From contig CAUYUJ010014601.1 of assembly GCA_963575745.1 (NCBI GenBank), positions 57,501-121,500 of the forward strand: a stretch of 64,000 bases of DNA. The letters are read 5' to 3'. This DNA is from Prorocentrum cordatum (Eukaryota > Sar > Dinophyceae > Prorocentrales > Prorocentraceae). Of the stretch, positions 43,599 through 54,015 are shown in pieces; position 1 is the stretch's first letter, and every line of letters begins with the position of its first letter. Under the pieces are notes generated by a model. That model did no database searches. It was not told the origin of the DNA and was given only the letters and a program-made list of their open reading frames with translations. A program made the position numbers and the translations under genes.

Positions 43599-45260
43599 AT
43601 GGGGAAGGGCAGCACGTGCGACAAGGGTGTAGTGGTTAAATCTCACGTGAAGACTCCTAAGGCCCCTAAGCTGAAGGAGTCGAGGTGGGGGAGATGCGAA
43701 GCCAAACGTTGCAGGAGCTGCTCGCAGACTACGCACGATTTGGACCGTGACGCCCCTCCTGGTGCACCGTTCTTTTTACTGTGGACCCACTCTGCCACGA
43801 ACTCCAAGGGCGTGGTGTACCCATCTGGCACCGAGTGCGCGAAGTGCTTCGACACGCGCAGAAAATATTTCAAAAAAGACTTGGACACGCTGATGCAGGA
43901 ACGGCAAGCAGATGATGAAGTTGAGGAGGCATTTAACGTTCGCAGGCATGATGTCGTCTCTGGAGGGAACAAGTTCAAAGGCACGGGCACATACTCCACT
44001 GAAAAGACTGAGGTGGAGAAAAAACGTTCGGACTTCAACGAGGGGTTCGTGGAAGGTCGTTTCGAACCTCTGACCGTCTTTGCGCGCAGGTGCAACTTGA
44101 AGTTCACAGATGAAGAGTTGCTCATCCACCACATCCAGGCCGTCCTCGGGTTCACCGTGGTCGTGGACCCAGACGATGGCGTCACGAAGGGCGTGGAGAT
44201 ACTCGACCACGCTCCTGGCGTGAAGCGCTTCAGGCGGGGCGCGGGCCACTACGCTTCCAAGAGCGAGAAGACGACCTACGACACCGAGGGCGAGGTGGCC
44301 GCAGAGGCGCGCAGGATGGCAGACGAGCACGCCGCGCACCTCGGAGGCGAAGTCAGGTGCAGGTCTGGCGCGCATGCACCTCGCGCAGATGGCGTGGTCA
44401 TGGACGACGGTGCGCCCGAGGAGGAGGAGGTGAGCACGCCCCCCACGGGCTCGGGCTTGCGTTTTGTTGGCGGCCCACTGGTGCAGGCGGTATCCGATAC
44501 CCTTCGTGAGGATGATGATGGGCTGGGGCCGCAGGACTCCATCAGCTGCGTCGGCAGGCAGAGCAGAGCCTCGAGCGGCTCAGCTTCCTTCGACGTGGGG
44601 CGCCAGCGCGCCGTAGTCACGCCAGTTGCCGAGGCTTCGCGCGACGGCGGCGATGGAATCTCCAAGGCCTCCGACGTGACCAAGCCAAGGAGACCCCGTC
44701 GCAGCGGGCCCCAGCTGGCGATCGAGAATGCCAAGGCCATGCGAGATAAGCTCGAGCAAAGTCATTCTTGGGAGAAGCACATGGAGTCGGCCAACCGACA
44801 CCGTGATTTCATGGCCTTGATGATTCGAACTGGCTCGCTAGCCCGAAAAGCAGGCGATATCTCTAGCAACCCAGAGGCGGCTGAGATCTCTGATAGCTTG
44901 TTCGAGGTGAAGGAGACCCTGGAGGGCAGGCAGCGCTTCTTCGATAGATGCAAGGAGGACTTCCCCAGCGTCGTACTCGAGCCGTCTCTGGACGATAAGG
45001 CCCACATGCTCATGTCCACGAGGCCAGCGATGATGTCCCTGCTGACGACGAACATACACTACCTCATTGAGAACATATTCGACAGGGACGTCGGCGACAA
45101 GTGCGTGCACGCGTTCGCAGTGGCCTTGAACGCCTTCGACGCGCGCGACGGCCCGCTCCAGACCAGCTTCGGCATCCTGGGGCGTCTTCGACAGGGCGGC
45201 CGAGGACTCGCGGGAAGGAGGAAGGAGGAGACAGAGGGCCCAGAGGATAGGAAGGAGTGA
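43599..45260 (+). CDS. Gene B, first segment: zinc-ribbon-like N-terminus plus acidic and helical regions
   Basis: The frame is open from 43512 and the first ATG is 43599. Near the N-terminus C38-x2-C41 (CRSC) and C80-x2-C83 (CAKC), with an extra C33, form a zinc-ribbon-like pair. Then come a charged helical region (LDTLMQERQADDEVEEAF), a variable Ser/Gly/Pro linker (about residues 260-380) containing EEEEV, and a helical domain from about residue 385 (AIENAKAMRDKLEQ, RHRDFMALMIRTGSLARKAG) to GILGRLRQ. After that the frame becomes low-complexity up to TGA 45258, which looks like intron read-through. The next segment is in the same frame, so one gene with a short intron of about 0.2 kb is likely. 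Function unknown. Confidence 0.7.
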   Translation: MGKGSTCDKGVVVKSHVKTPKAPKLKESRWGRCEAKRCRSCSQTTHDLDRDAPPGAPFFLLWTHSATNSKGVVYPSGTECAKCFDTRRKYFKKDLDTLMQERQADDEVEEAFNVRRHDVVSGGNKFKGTGTYSTEKTEVEKKRSDFNEGFVEGRFEPLTVFARRCNLKFTDEELLIHHIQAVLGFTVVVDPDDGVTKGVEILDHAPGVKRFRRGAGHYASKSEKTTYDTEGEVAAEARRMADEHAAHLGGEVRCRSGAHAPRADGVVMDDGAPEEEEVSTPPTGSGLRFVGGPLVQAVSDTLREDDDGLGPQDSISCVGRQSRASSGSASFDVGRQRAVVTPVAEASRDGGDGISKASDVTKPRRPRRSGPQLAIENAKAMRDKLEQSHSWEKHMESANRHRDFMALMIRTGSLARKAGDISSNPEAAEISDSLFEVKETLEGRQRFFDRCKEDFPSVVLEPSLDDKAHMLMSTRPAMMSLLTTNIHYLIENIFDRDVGDKCVHAFAVALNAFDARDGPLQTSFGILGRLRQGGRGLAGRRKEETEGPEDRKE

Positions 45261-45386
45261 AGGAAGAGGAGGGGATATCATGAATCAGGAGCCTCGGAGG
45301 ACCGAAGAAACGATTGCCATGATTTCTGGTGGTGCCGTCTCCTGGGCCCCCATCGGCCCCAAGAAGCGGGCGAATGTCTTTCAAAG

Positions 45387-47642
45387 TTGAGTTGGTGTGG
45401 CCGGCTGTTGTTCGCCCCTGGAGGACCCGAGGGTTTGGCCCAAGCAGTCTCCGAAGGCCAGAAGAACGCCACCTTATCCTTGGCAGACAAGCTGTTGAAG
45501 TCCAGCGACGTGAAGCTGATCGTCGGCGTCATGCAACTCCTGGACGCGCACCTCCCATGCATGACGACTGCCCCCATCGAGACGGTAGACGTCAAGGCCC
45601 CTTTCAAAATGCTGGAGAATGGTTGGTATCCTCAAGCGTGGGTCGACATGTACACTGTCCGCTCGATCGGCCTCATGCTGGCCGCTTCTTTGAAGCATGA
45701 GTCGGGTGACGTTGACAGCATCGAGAGGTCGATTCGCCAGATCTTCATCAATGTCGTGGAGAACGCTGCCAAGGTAAGCCCTCGCCTGAAAGCTCAAACC
45801 AGATCGATCTGCGGCATGCAAGTGCAACACGGCAAGACGGCTTGGGATAAGATGGTGCACATTCACAGCGAGTTCTCCCGCGTCACAAGCATGTGCCAGG
45901 GCGAGGCTTTCGAGAAGGTACAGCAGCTGGTTGAGGCTTTTGAGGGGGCGCTGAAGGAAGGCCCTGAGGCTTCCTATTCCGTGCTGTTCGACGCCATGGA
46001 AGACGTCGACACTGTGGCGACGATCAAGCAGCTCGGGGCCGTGTTCGGCGACTGCGCGACGCGCGTCGAGGATGTGAGCGTGGTCGGCATGGACGGCGCT
46101 GACGTTGAGCACATGAGGGACAAACATGTTGGCCTGATGAGGGACCTCGCGAGATTGATGCTTCATCTCGGCAACGACGCGATGGCCTTCTGCGAGCAGC
46201 AGCAGCTCTCCGTTCTCTTCGAATATGTATTCAGCAATCGCGAGGCCTCGGATCTATACACGTACGGTCTTTCTGACAGGCAGCCTGATGTCCCAGATGA
46301 AGCTTTGAGTCCACTGGAGTTCCTAGCTTTCCTGACGGAGTACTTCGCGATGCTGGTTCCGTTCAAGTTGCCCGACGGTGTTCAAGAACTTCGGATTGCT
46401 TGCGCCTCTGCGGTCTCCATCGCAGCCGACATCCACCACGGCAAAGACGCAGTGGAGTCATTTGACTTTGACGCCGCGGTTGGCTTCTTTGTCAAGGCGT
46501 GGACTAAGACCAAGGGTTTCGATCCAAAGAGTGCTTGCGCCAACCTCCCATGCCCGAATGACGCGGCAGCCGAGACCGCGCGCCACTGGGTCTTGATTGG
46601 AACAAGTTCGGCAGAGATCTCTGCATACGTGAAGCTGCTGTACACTATGGACACGTACGATGTCGGCGCATGCATCGTGTCTGTTCTTTCGGGTGTCGTC
46701 GGCCGCGGGGTGCACAAGAAGTTGGCTGACCTGTTCGGCCAGTTCTCGAGCGACCTGCCTGAGGGGGCCCTCCCTGTCCTGAAGGCGCAGGCTGCGTTCG
46801 AGCGTATGGAGGAGGCGACTGCGAAGCGGGCCAACGGCAAGTCTCCAGGCGGCCTGCTTGACCTCACCATCACGATGCAGCTTGCAACCGAAGCTGAGAA
46901 GCTCCACCCAACGCTAGTTTCGGTTCGGCCGAACTTCCAACGCAATATTGGACAGCTTCGGGCCGACTGGGATGCGACATTCAACAGGATGATTGACAAG
47001 GTTAACCAGCTCGACTTGATGGAACAGTTCGTGCACGCGTACACAGGCATCTACAAAGCAGTCGAGAAGTGGGACTTCTCCAGCTACCCCGACCTCACGA
47101 AGACCACGCAACCGAAAGAAGTCGACAAGGGCGCCCAAGCGGTGAACTCAGCAGCGACCCAACTACAGACTTGGAAGAACATGTGCTCGCAGCTGCCAGA
47201 CCGCATGAAGGGATGGGCCGATGAGCAAGCGACCAAGATCAAGACGTTCAACGACAAGGTGCAGGAGTACGAGGAGATGTACAACCAAGCAGCGAAGATC
47301 TTGTCTTGCTGCTGCGTGCTCCCCCACGTGATCGCCCTGGAGACGGCCAAGGACGCCCAGGAGATAAAGGCTGTTGACGAGAAGCTGGCCGAGATGAACA
47401 AGTGCATCTCTGGAACGTTGCGGTGCAAGTTCGAGGACTTCCCGCCGAACCTGAAGAAGAAGAAGCTCGCGGCCTCCGACGTGTTTGCCCCTCATCGGGG
47501 CCAGGACGAGAAGATGTCCGACGCCGCTGAGACAGTCGAGTCATCCAGCATCCAGGCGGCGAGCTCCGCCTCGGCGACGGCGCCCGCTCAGAAGGGCATC
47601 GGCGGGCCCCGCAAGAAGCTGCTTCAGAAGAAGCAGAAGTGA
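45387..47642 (+). CDS. Gene B, second segment: ~750-aa alpha-helical protein with basic tail
   Basis: A continuous frame without stops. From 43512 to 47642 the only in-frame stop is TGA 45258, so this and the preceding segment probably form one product of about 1,300 aa. True coding most likely resumes near LAQAVSEGQKNATLSLADKL (about 45430). Composition is helical throughout, with possible coiled coil near the C-terminus (QATKIKTFNDKVQEYEEMYN). A CCC triplet (ILSCCCVLPHV) and a disordered Ser/Ala tail ending GGPRKKLLQKKQK follow, the latter a nuclear-localisation-like signal. No known domain was recognised. No ATG marks the start of this segment. Confidence 0.7.
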   Translation: MSWCGRLLFAPGGPEGLAQAVSEGQKNATLSLADKLLKSSDVKLIVGVMQLLDAHLPCMTTAPIETVDVKAPFKMLENGWYPQAWVDMYTVRSIGLMLAASLKHESGDVDSIERSIRQIFINVVENAAKVSPRLKAQTRSICGMQVQHGKTAWDKMVHIHSEFSRVTSMCQGEAFEKVQQLVEAFEGALKEGPEASYSVLFDAMEDVDTVATIKQLGAVFGDCATRVEDVSVVGMDGADVEHMRDKHVGLMRDLARLMLHLGNDAMAFCEQQQLSVLFEYVFSNREASDLYTYGLSDRQPDVPDEALSPLEFLAFLTEYFAMLVPFKLPDGVQELRIACASAVSIAADIHHGKDAVESFDFDAAVGFFVKAWTKTKGFDPKSACANLPCPNDAAAETARHWVLIGTSSAEISAYVKLLYTMDTYDVGACIVSVLSGVVGRGVHKKLADLFGQFSSDLPEGALPVLKAQAAFERMEEATAKRANGKSPGGLLDLTITMQLATEAEKLHPTLVSVRPNFQRNIGQLRADWDATFNRMIDKVNQLDLMEQFVHAYTGIYKAVEKWDFSSYPDLTKTTQPKEVDKGAQAVNSAATQLQTWKNMCSQLPDRMKGWADEQATKIKTFNDKVQEYEEMYNQAAKILSCCCVLPHVIALETAKDAQEIKAVDEKLAEMNKCISGTLRCKFEDFPPNLKKKKLAASDVFAPHRGQDEKMSDAAETVESSSIQAASSASATAPAQKGIGGPRKKLLQKKQK

Positions 47643-48828
47643 TGGTGAGGTGGTTGGCGGCAGATGGCTGCCAATCGGGCGGGTCGCAAGGCGACCTGAG
47701 ATTCTCGAGAACCTCGCCGAGCGGGGAGCTCGGCGCTGCGGGGGCCTGACAAATGCCAAAACAATAACATGAACAGACGGGGCCCCACGGGAGAAAGATT
47801 TCTGATTCCTCTTCGGAAGGCCTTTCGGGAACCATTTGGGGCCTGCCTGCAACTTAGCCCGAGACTCCCCTCCCAAAGCTTCCGACACGGTGAGGGGGCA
47901 CGAACGGTTTGACATTCGATGCTTGTGTAGTTGCGGACGCCATGTGTATGCAAGTGCGTAAGTATACATACGGTACGCTTAGACAAACAATGCGCATCCA
48001 TGCTGGCGTTTGTACCCCTGCAAGTATACGTGCGTACTGTACAGTTGTACACGTGTGCGTGTACTTGTAGTAGACGTACTGGTGCACGCGCGTGCATGCC
48101 GAGTTGACGCACACAGTGGGGTGCCAGTGCCCTGACCTCCAACACGCAAGGTCATGCGGATAGATAGGACGTGAGCTCACCCGATATGTCTCGATGAGGT
48201 AGGCCAAGGAGACCAAGCGTGTTGGAGGTCAGGGGATTGGAGAAAACAGATCAGCGTTGAACGAGGAGGAATGTGGAGGAGATGGAGGAGAGAGGATGGG
48301 ATTGGTGGCGGAGTGGATGAAACGGATTGGGGAATACAAGAAACGATTATTTTCCCTGAGCCTCTGGCTTGTGATTTCTAGGTTGAAGCCGACCGCCAGC
48401 CCTTCTAAGTACCACCTGCACCTTGCCCTAACAAACTCTGGTCAAATGTATCCGGCTGTGGCGGTACGTGTGGTTCTTCTCCTCCGACTGCGGCTCTGGC
48501 ACCCACTCCCATCTGTCCGACCCGGCTGCCATTTCCCGACCCCGGCTTCTGAGCGGCCAGCCTATTCCGGCGCCCCAGCGCCCTCCCGCCGCACCCTCGT
48601 AGGTGCCTCGACGCGGGCTTTCGTCTTGTCTTGTCTTGAGTGGGCGCGGCGCTAATGCGAGAGCCACTTTTTGAAAACGACCCGCACTCCATTTGTGACT
48701 TTGTTGTTGTTTTATTTAAAGCTTCAGAGTCATACGTGGTGAGGAAGTCTTAGGCGGCCCGCCCGGCCCGCCCTAAAACCTGGCCTCGGGGTGCGACAGG
48801 GAGAAGCTATCTATAAGGTGAAGGAATG
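47643..48828. other. Non-coding, alternating purine-pyrimidine tract and mosaic of repeats
   Basis: 47940-48110 is rich in GTGTATGCAAGTGCGTAAGT-like alternating TG/TA/CG steps. 48478-48550 resembles the TCCGACTCCGGC minisatellite, 48624-48638 the CAAGA array (complement) and 48638-48699 is one copy of the 62-nt spaced element. Confidence 0.6.
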
Positions 48829-48871
48829 GAGGAGGAGGAGGAGGAGGAGGAGGAGGAGGAGGAGGAGGAGG
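48829..48871. repeat. (GGA)n microsatellite
   Basis: About 14 GGA triplets. A complementary (CTC)n tract of about 75 bp is at 52673-52750. Confidence 0.95.
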
Positions 48872-49555
48872 CCATCCCGTAACCGCTTTAACTCAATTCA
48901 AGTTGTCGGCGGGGGCCGCCAGGCAGGGCCGCCGAAGGTCCTCATACTTGCGTTTCATGTGCAGCACTTGTTGTGCCCACGCAGTCTTCACACTCAGCTA
49001 ACGGAGGGAGTCGTTGCCATAGTAACGGCGGTGCCATGCCGAATGGAGAGGACGAGCCCCGATTCAAGCCCACGAACGCAGCGCGACCAGGATAACTGCG
49101 GGCACGAGAGGAACTACCGCGCCAACAATACGTTCCTCGCATGCTGGCTAGGTTCCTCACGTGTGCATGAACGACGTGGCGGTCTGGAAGTTTCGGCTGA
49201 TAGCGTGGGAAGCATGACACTTCGCTGCTTTTGGTGGCACGCACGGCCAGGTCGCCAACGTCGGCAGTTCCTTCACGGCACACTGCGACGACTGCATGCG
49301 ACGACCGTGTGGAACTTGGCGGTGGAAGTTCGAGCATTAGATTGGGTCACCTGGAGCTTAACTTGGGCCTCTTGGGAGTGTGTCTCCTGAGGGGGTGGTG
49401 CCAGCAAACGCCCGTATGTTTGTTCCTCCGCCCAGCGATTGGGCATCGGCGTGCTGTTGCCTCCAAGTTGTTGTGGGTAGGCCGCCTGGTCGTTGAAACT
49501 GGCGCCCGCAAGCCCATCCCACTCGCGCCCCCTGGAGTGGGTGAGCTCTAGAAGG
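48872..49555. other. Unassigned stretch, possibly 3' end of the LINE-like element
   Basis: No motif was recognised on either strand. It lies downstream (minus sense) of the RNase H remnant and may be its untranslated tail. Confidence 0.3.
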
Positions 49556-49559
49556 TGCC

Positions 49560-50035
49560 TTGGGGGCCCCGTGGCAGGGATCTTATTTTTGAGAACGGCG
49601 CCCGCCAGCCAATCCGCAAGAGTGTTTCAAGGGTGCCCCGCGTGTCCCTTGACATGCCGAATGTTAAAGCGACTCCTAGTTCGCAGCTGGGACCACGTAG
49701 CACAGGCAAGCCTGCAGATGCGATGATGGGCAGGGGGGGCGGAGTGGCCAGATATGGCTCTAACTACGTTGAGTGAGTCGGTCTCCACGCGAGCTGGCAC
49801 CAAGGTAGGTTCCTGCATGAGATAAATGCCTGCCCATAGCACCCCGACGTACTCACTTTTCCGTGCTGGTCGCTGTGGCATGCACGGTGGTAGTCTTGCA
49901 AGAGGCCCCAAGCACCTCTGCCCACCATCCATGGAATGAGAAGCCAGACGCATCCTGCCCAACAACGAGCAAAGCCTTGGAGGCAGGGACCTCAAGGTCC
50001 TTCCGAACCGAGCCATCCGTGACGATATGCAAGCC
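49560..50035 (-). pseudogene. RNase H domain of a decayed LINE-like (non-LTR) retrotransposon
   Basis: On the minus strand: HIVTDGSVRKDL (first catalytic Asp, about 50014), KSEYVGVLWAGIYL (Glu), ARVETDSLNVVRAISG (third acidic residue) and RHVKGHAGHP followed by NTLADWLAGAVL (last Asp). This is the complete RNase H D-E-D-D layout with the HxxGHxxN end typical of LINE-encoded RNase H. A frameshift lies at an A-run near 49862, and a TGA replaces the Trp codon expected before NTLADW (about 49605). Protein remnants on the same strand at 50200-51200 (cysteine-poor, no motif) could be its decayed RT portion. Confidence 0.7.
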
Positions 50036-51325
50036 CTGAAAAAGCCCCTGCCAGAACTCGGCCAACTCATGGGCCATCCTGGATATTTCCGGCAGCTCGT
50101 TGTTGCGGGGCCGTCATATTTAGAGCAGGCGCTGAGCCACTGGTCAGATCGAAGAGGGTTAGACGGCCCCTCGGAATGCCAGGACCCAGCCGACGATTCA
50201 CAGACTGCTCGCTATCAGGGGGCCTTCGATCCCATCACTGGCTTCGATGTCATGCGCCGCAAGGGAGCTACCTGAAATGCCTGTCCAGGGGAAGGAAGTG
50301 ATAGCAGGAACGGAGTTGAGGAGGAAGGGGCTGCTGCACCGACTTACTGCAGCTAGAGAGAATACAAGTGAGCCACTCACGCCCTGTGGCACCTGACCGT
50401 GACATGTGGATGCGGAGAAACATGTGCACACTCTCGAGTCTAAGCACGGCACGCTGTCTCTCAGCTCTAGACACTCTAAGTTCCCCTTGGTGGTGCAATC
50501 TACGCCCTGCCAACCGAGAGTCCCCAGGATATTCAGCAGTAGGGTTAGAGCTGCAGCCGTGCCTTTGGAAATCGGTCGCGTGCAGGCAGAAAATTGCAAG
50601 CATTTCGCGCTCGAGCTCACTGGGTGGCTACCCACCGTCAGGGCATGGTTGAGCGCTCCCCACATTCCCCGTGGTATATGAAACGCCCCCACTCCTCCCA
50701 GTTTGAAAATCGTTAGGCCACGGCGCCGAGTCTAGTGTATTAGTGAGGCCAATGGTGGAGGGCTGCGCACAAATTACAGCCCACTCGCCTCCGCAAAAAT
50801 GGTGTATCTCCCAGTCTGTCGGATCTATGAAGATACTTTCGAAGAGCTCCAGCTTTACATAGGAGCGCACCTCGGCCAGGAACCCCACCTGAGTTTCATC
50901 TCCCAAGGACAATGTTCAAACATGTGGCCGGTATAAATGCAAGTTTGCGCCATATGGTCCTCGACCGACGCAGAAGATTGCTTGGCTGATGCTACAGCGG
51001 GCGCGAACAATTGCCACGGACTGCTTTCTACTGCGCTAGTTTGCCTCTCGCAGGAGGCAAGACAACAACGAGGAAATGCCGAGTGAGCCCTGTGGTAAGT
51101 GTTAGGGAAGGTAGGCTTATAGCTGAACGAGAGGGCCCAGCCTTGGGGGGAGGGAGGATGCATTGTGGGCATGTTAGGGCTAAGGTACCCGCGCCCCAGT
51201 TCACAGACTTAGCGGGCCTATTCGGCCTCAGACGTCGTCCTCCTTGCGAGTTGCCTTGGCAGGCGGGCTCGCAGTGTCTGGGTCCCTGTAGCCGTCCTCC
51301 GTGACCGAGTGGTTCGGTGGCTGGA
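50036..51325 (-). other. Possible decayed upstream part of the LINE-like element
   Basis: Minus-strand frames at 50198-50692, 50628-50912 and 50855-51172 have protein-like composition (FLAEVRSYVKLELFESIFID, VASAKQSSASVEDHMAQTCI) without a recognisable RT motif. A segment near 51150-51240 reads RPAKSVNWGAGTLALTCPQC. Assignment to the LINE-like element rests on strand and adjacency only. Confidence 0.3.
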
Positions 51326-51640
51326 TCAGCGGCTCTTCCCGGATGCCGGCCATCGGCTGGGTCGGTGCCAAGAGCTCCTGGTCCATTGGCTGCACCTCCA
51401 TCTGGCTTCGAACTCCGAAGGCTGACTGGCTCTCGGAGTCGGCGCAATCGGTGTATCCGTGCCTGACTGTGCTGGCGTCTCGGGCTCGTCCTTGGCCGAG
51501 CTCCCTGGCACTGACGTGAGCGGCGTACGCTGCGCAGGCGGAATGGTGGAGGGAGCCCTGAGATATCTCTCGGGCTTCACTGCTCCTCGCTCGCTGGGTG
51601 ACACTCCTCTGCCATGTGACGGCGGCGTCTTCGGAACTGG

Positions 51641-51730
<90 letters not shown>

Positions 51731-52345
51731 GGGGGGGGCTGCAGCCGTCGCAGCTGCGCCCCCTGCTGTAAACCCCATATGCTGCGGCACGACTGCTGGT
51801 TGACCATGTTGGTGTTGTCCCTGGATCTTCAGCTGCATCTCGTTGATCGTCTAATTCTGCGCGACTTGGATGGACATCATGTGGTTCATCATGTGAAAGA
51901 TCTCAGGCAGGCCGACAGGTGCTGGCGGACTCGGATGCTGAGGAATCCATGGGGGCGGCGGCGGGAAAGGTTGCGGTGCCGACGCGGCACCTGTTGCTCC
52001 CTCTCCCACTGCCATCCCCCTCGGCGCCTGCCCGGCTGGCCCTGGGAGGTGGCCAGCGGGTTTGGCTGCCGCTGCCGCTGAACCCGACTGGGGAGGAAAG
52101 CCGAAGGGCACTCCTACACCTCCCTCGTCGGTTGCGCGCGCCGCTGCTGCCCGCCCCTGGGCCTCGAGCTTCGCCGCAGCTTCAGGTGCCGCTCCCGCTG
52201 GATGAGTTCTCGGCCTTGGTATCGGATCGGCTCGAGCAGCGACTGCTGCTCCACCTCCAACTCCAGGTGGTGCTCCCATGTCGTCGTCCTCATTCGCGTA
52301 CTCATCGTTGAGCTCCTCTAACTCATTGATGCAGCTCCTGATCCT
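51326..52345 (-). CDS. Minus-strand Ala/Pro-rich reading frame with CAG/poly-Ala tract and one stop
   Basis: One minus-strand frame runs from 52558 to 51326 with a single TAG at about 51851-51853 (in AQN*TINEMQ). Coding probably begins near 52345, where RIRSCINELEELNDEYANED follows a pyrimidine tract resembling an intron 3' end. It is acidic at first, then Pro/Ala-rich (PQPFPPPPPWIPQHPSP), with LPEIFHMMNHMMSIQ and QLKIQGQHQHGQPAVVPQHM around the stop. A long poly-Ala tract from a (CTG)n array (51641-51735) follows, then a Ser/Pro-rich tail. Function unknown. It could be a gag-like protein of the neighbouring LINE-like element or a host gene with a nonsense mutation. Confidence 0.4.
51641..51735. 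repeat. (CTG)n trinucleotide array
   Basis: About 30 CTG triplets with one TTC interruption (51676). On the minus strand it is (CAG)n, read as poly-Ala in the likely frame and poly-Gln in another. Such arrays form hairpins and vary in length. Confidence 0.95.
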
Positions 52346-52970
52346 GGCCCGCCTGAGGCCGACGGTCGGGGAGAGTGGCGGCCCATGGGTAGGAGGGAGG
52401 AGGAGATTAAGAGGAGGGGAAAGGGAGGCGGAGTGGGAGGGGAAAGGGAGGAGGACTGCCTCATCAGGGGCTCTTCCTTCACGAAGCGATCGATCTCCTG
52501 GCTGCATCGCAGCAGGGGGCTGTGGCGCCCACAGAAAACCAAAAAGCCAAAAAGCCACAGGGCAGCGGAGGCAGCTGAGGAGGGGGGGTTGTCGAGCCAG
52601 CGCGAAGGCCCCGGGCCTGAGGGGGAGCTGCTGGGGCGCCTCTTCCCCCCTCCTTCGCGATCAGCCCCGCTCCTCCTCCTCCTCCTCCTCCTCCTCCTCC
52701 TCCTCCTCCTCCTCCTCCTCCTCCTCCTCCTCCTGCCTCCTCCTTCCTCCTCATGAAAGGGGGAGGGGAAGGAGCAGGAGCCGAGCAGGCCGAGGAGAGG
52801 GCAGCGCGGCGGAAGCGGCGGCGGAGCGGGCAGGCGCTGCCGAATGTCGCGTTCGAGCAGGCCGCTCCCGCCGCGCGCGGCCGCGGCGCGCCGGGGGCCT
52901 CCGCCCGTCGGGGACGCAGCACCCCGGGCAGGAGGGCACCGACTGTAGGCAGAGGAGGAAACGTCGAGTA
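52346..52970. other. Purine-rich then CTC-rich segment without a gene
   Basis: 52385-52465 is G/A-rich and 52673-52750 is (CTC)n. A short CAAAAAGCCAAAAAGCCAC run is at 52539-52558. 52750-52960 is a very GC-rich segment open in all frames. No coding call. Confidence 0.5.
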
Positions 52971-52973
52971 GGT

Positions 52974-53088
52974 GGGGGGCCACATTCGAACCCTGCCCCT
53001 ACCCCCCACGCTTTCGGAGCGAAGTGAACCCCACCCTCCCCCTCAGGAATCGTGGGGGGGTAGGGGTAGGGTTCGAATGTGGCCCCCT
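52974..53088. repeat. Inverted repeat, ~36-bp arms, tRNA T-loop-like word in the arms
   Basis: GGGGGGCCACATTCGAACCC at the left arm (52974-53009) is complementary to GGGTTCGAATGTGGCCCCC at the right arm (53051-53088), with a ~42-nt loop. The right arm contains GGGTTCGAAT, which resembles the tRNA B-box/T-arm, but no tRNA cloverleaf could be built around it. Confidence 0.85.
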
Positions 53089-53203
53089 AGCAGGGGATCC
53101 ACTGCAGAGTCGGTTTGCCCCAAGATCGGTTGTCCCGCGGGCTTCACGAAAAGTACGCACCAGTTTCGTAGATCTATGAGGTACCCATGCCGCTACCCTT
53201 CGG

Positions 53204-53489
53204 AGGCCTTGGCCCTCCTCGGAGGGGGCGCGGGGCGCCCGCGGCCGCGGGAGCGGGGGGCGCGCCCTGCCAGGGGCCTCCTCGCCCGCTCTCCCGATCG
53301 CCCGCAGGGCCGCCTGCAGGGCCAGCTCGAGGGGATCCCGGTTTGGAGGAGGAAAGGGTACCCCTTATTGCTACCCTTCGCGCGTTTCCCCTTTTGGGGC
53401 CTCCTCGGAAGCCCTCGTCGCCACCGCTGGATTCGCTTCGAACTTCTGGTCAGAACGCACCACGGGAGAGTTCAGGAGTAGCGGCAATG
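53204..53489 (+). repeat. ~280-bp dispersed repeat, copy 2
   Basis: Counterpart of 22231-22512, with nearly the same sequence throughout including GCCCGCTCTCCCGATCGCCC and TTCTGGTCAGAACGCACC. It lies 115 bp after the inverted repeat. Confidence 0.85.
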
Positions 53490-53689
53490 TCAGCTTGTGA
53501 TCGACAACTGTGTACCCCCCCCCGCCCCGGGGTTGATAAATATACCCTTGGCGCCAGGGGGTCGTCACAGGCGCCGCCGAGGGGATCGTCGACGCCCCCT
53601 GTTTGACAGCCTCAAAACGATTGCCTTTCGTATAGAAGTTGTCATACGGGTCGTACACATCCGAGGCAATTGTTCTTTCCCCTCTCAGG

Positions 53690-54015
53690 CGTCGTCGTAG
53701 TCGTCGTCGTCGCCGCCGCCGCCGTCCAGAGTCGGGAAGAAGGAAGGAAGGAAGAGGAGCAAGGAAGGAAGAATGAGAAGGGGGTGCCAGAGTCGGGTTG
53801 ACCCAAAAGGGGGTCCATCGACAAGGGGATGGTGCAATAGAGTAGGTGGTGCAATAGATTTCTGGGGTTGCAATACACTTGGGGCGTGCTATACATTCCG
53901 GGGCGCAATGTATTGCCAGATTTTCGCATGCAATACATGATTTGCACAACAACGCAATACAATTCTTTGACGCAGTACATTCGCAATACAATTGCCCCAA
54001 ATCTATTGCACCACA
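53690..54015. repeat. CGTCGT run and degenerate GCAATACA-word cluster
   Basis: 53691-53722 is (GTC/GCC)n. 53830-54010 repeats GCAATACA, GCAATAGA and CAATACATT words about ten times at 12-25-bp spacing. Minus-strand images read TGTATTGC. No coding sense. Confidence 0.7.

Noticed and set aside
48791-49390. 199-residue protein starting with poly-Arg
   Set aside because: The start is the (GGA)n tract, and the rest has no motif and overlaps open minus-strand frames.
52539-52563. Spliced-leader-like sequence on the minus strand at the start of the poly-Ala reading frame
   Set aside because: Only 12 of 21 positions match; the similarity comes from two CAAAAAGCC runs.
53051-53095. tRNA gene suggested by GGGTTCGAAT
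   Set aside because: The word belongs to an inverted repeat; no acceptor stem, D-arm or anticodon arm can be placed at the right distances.
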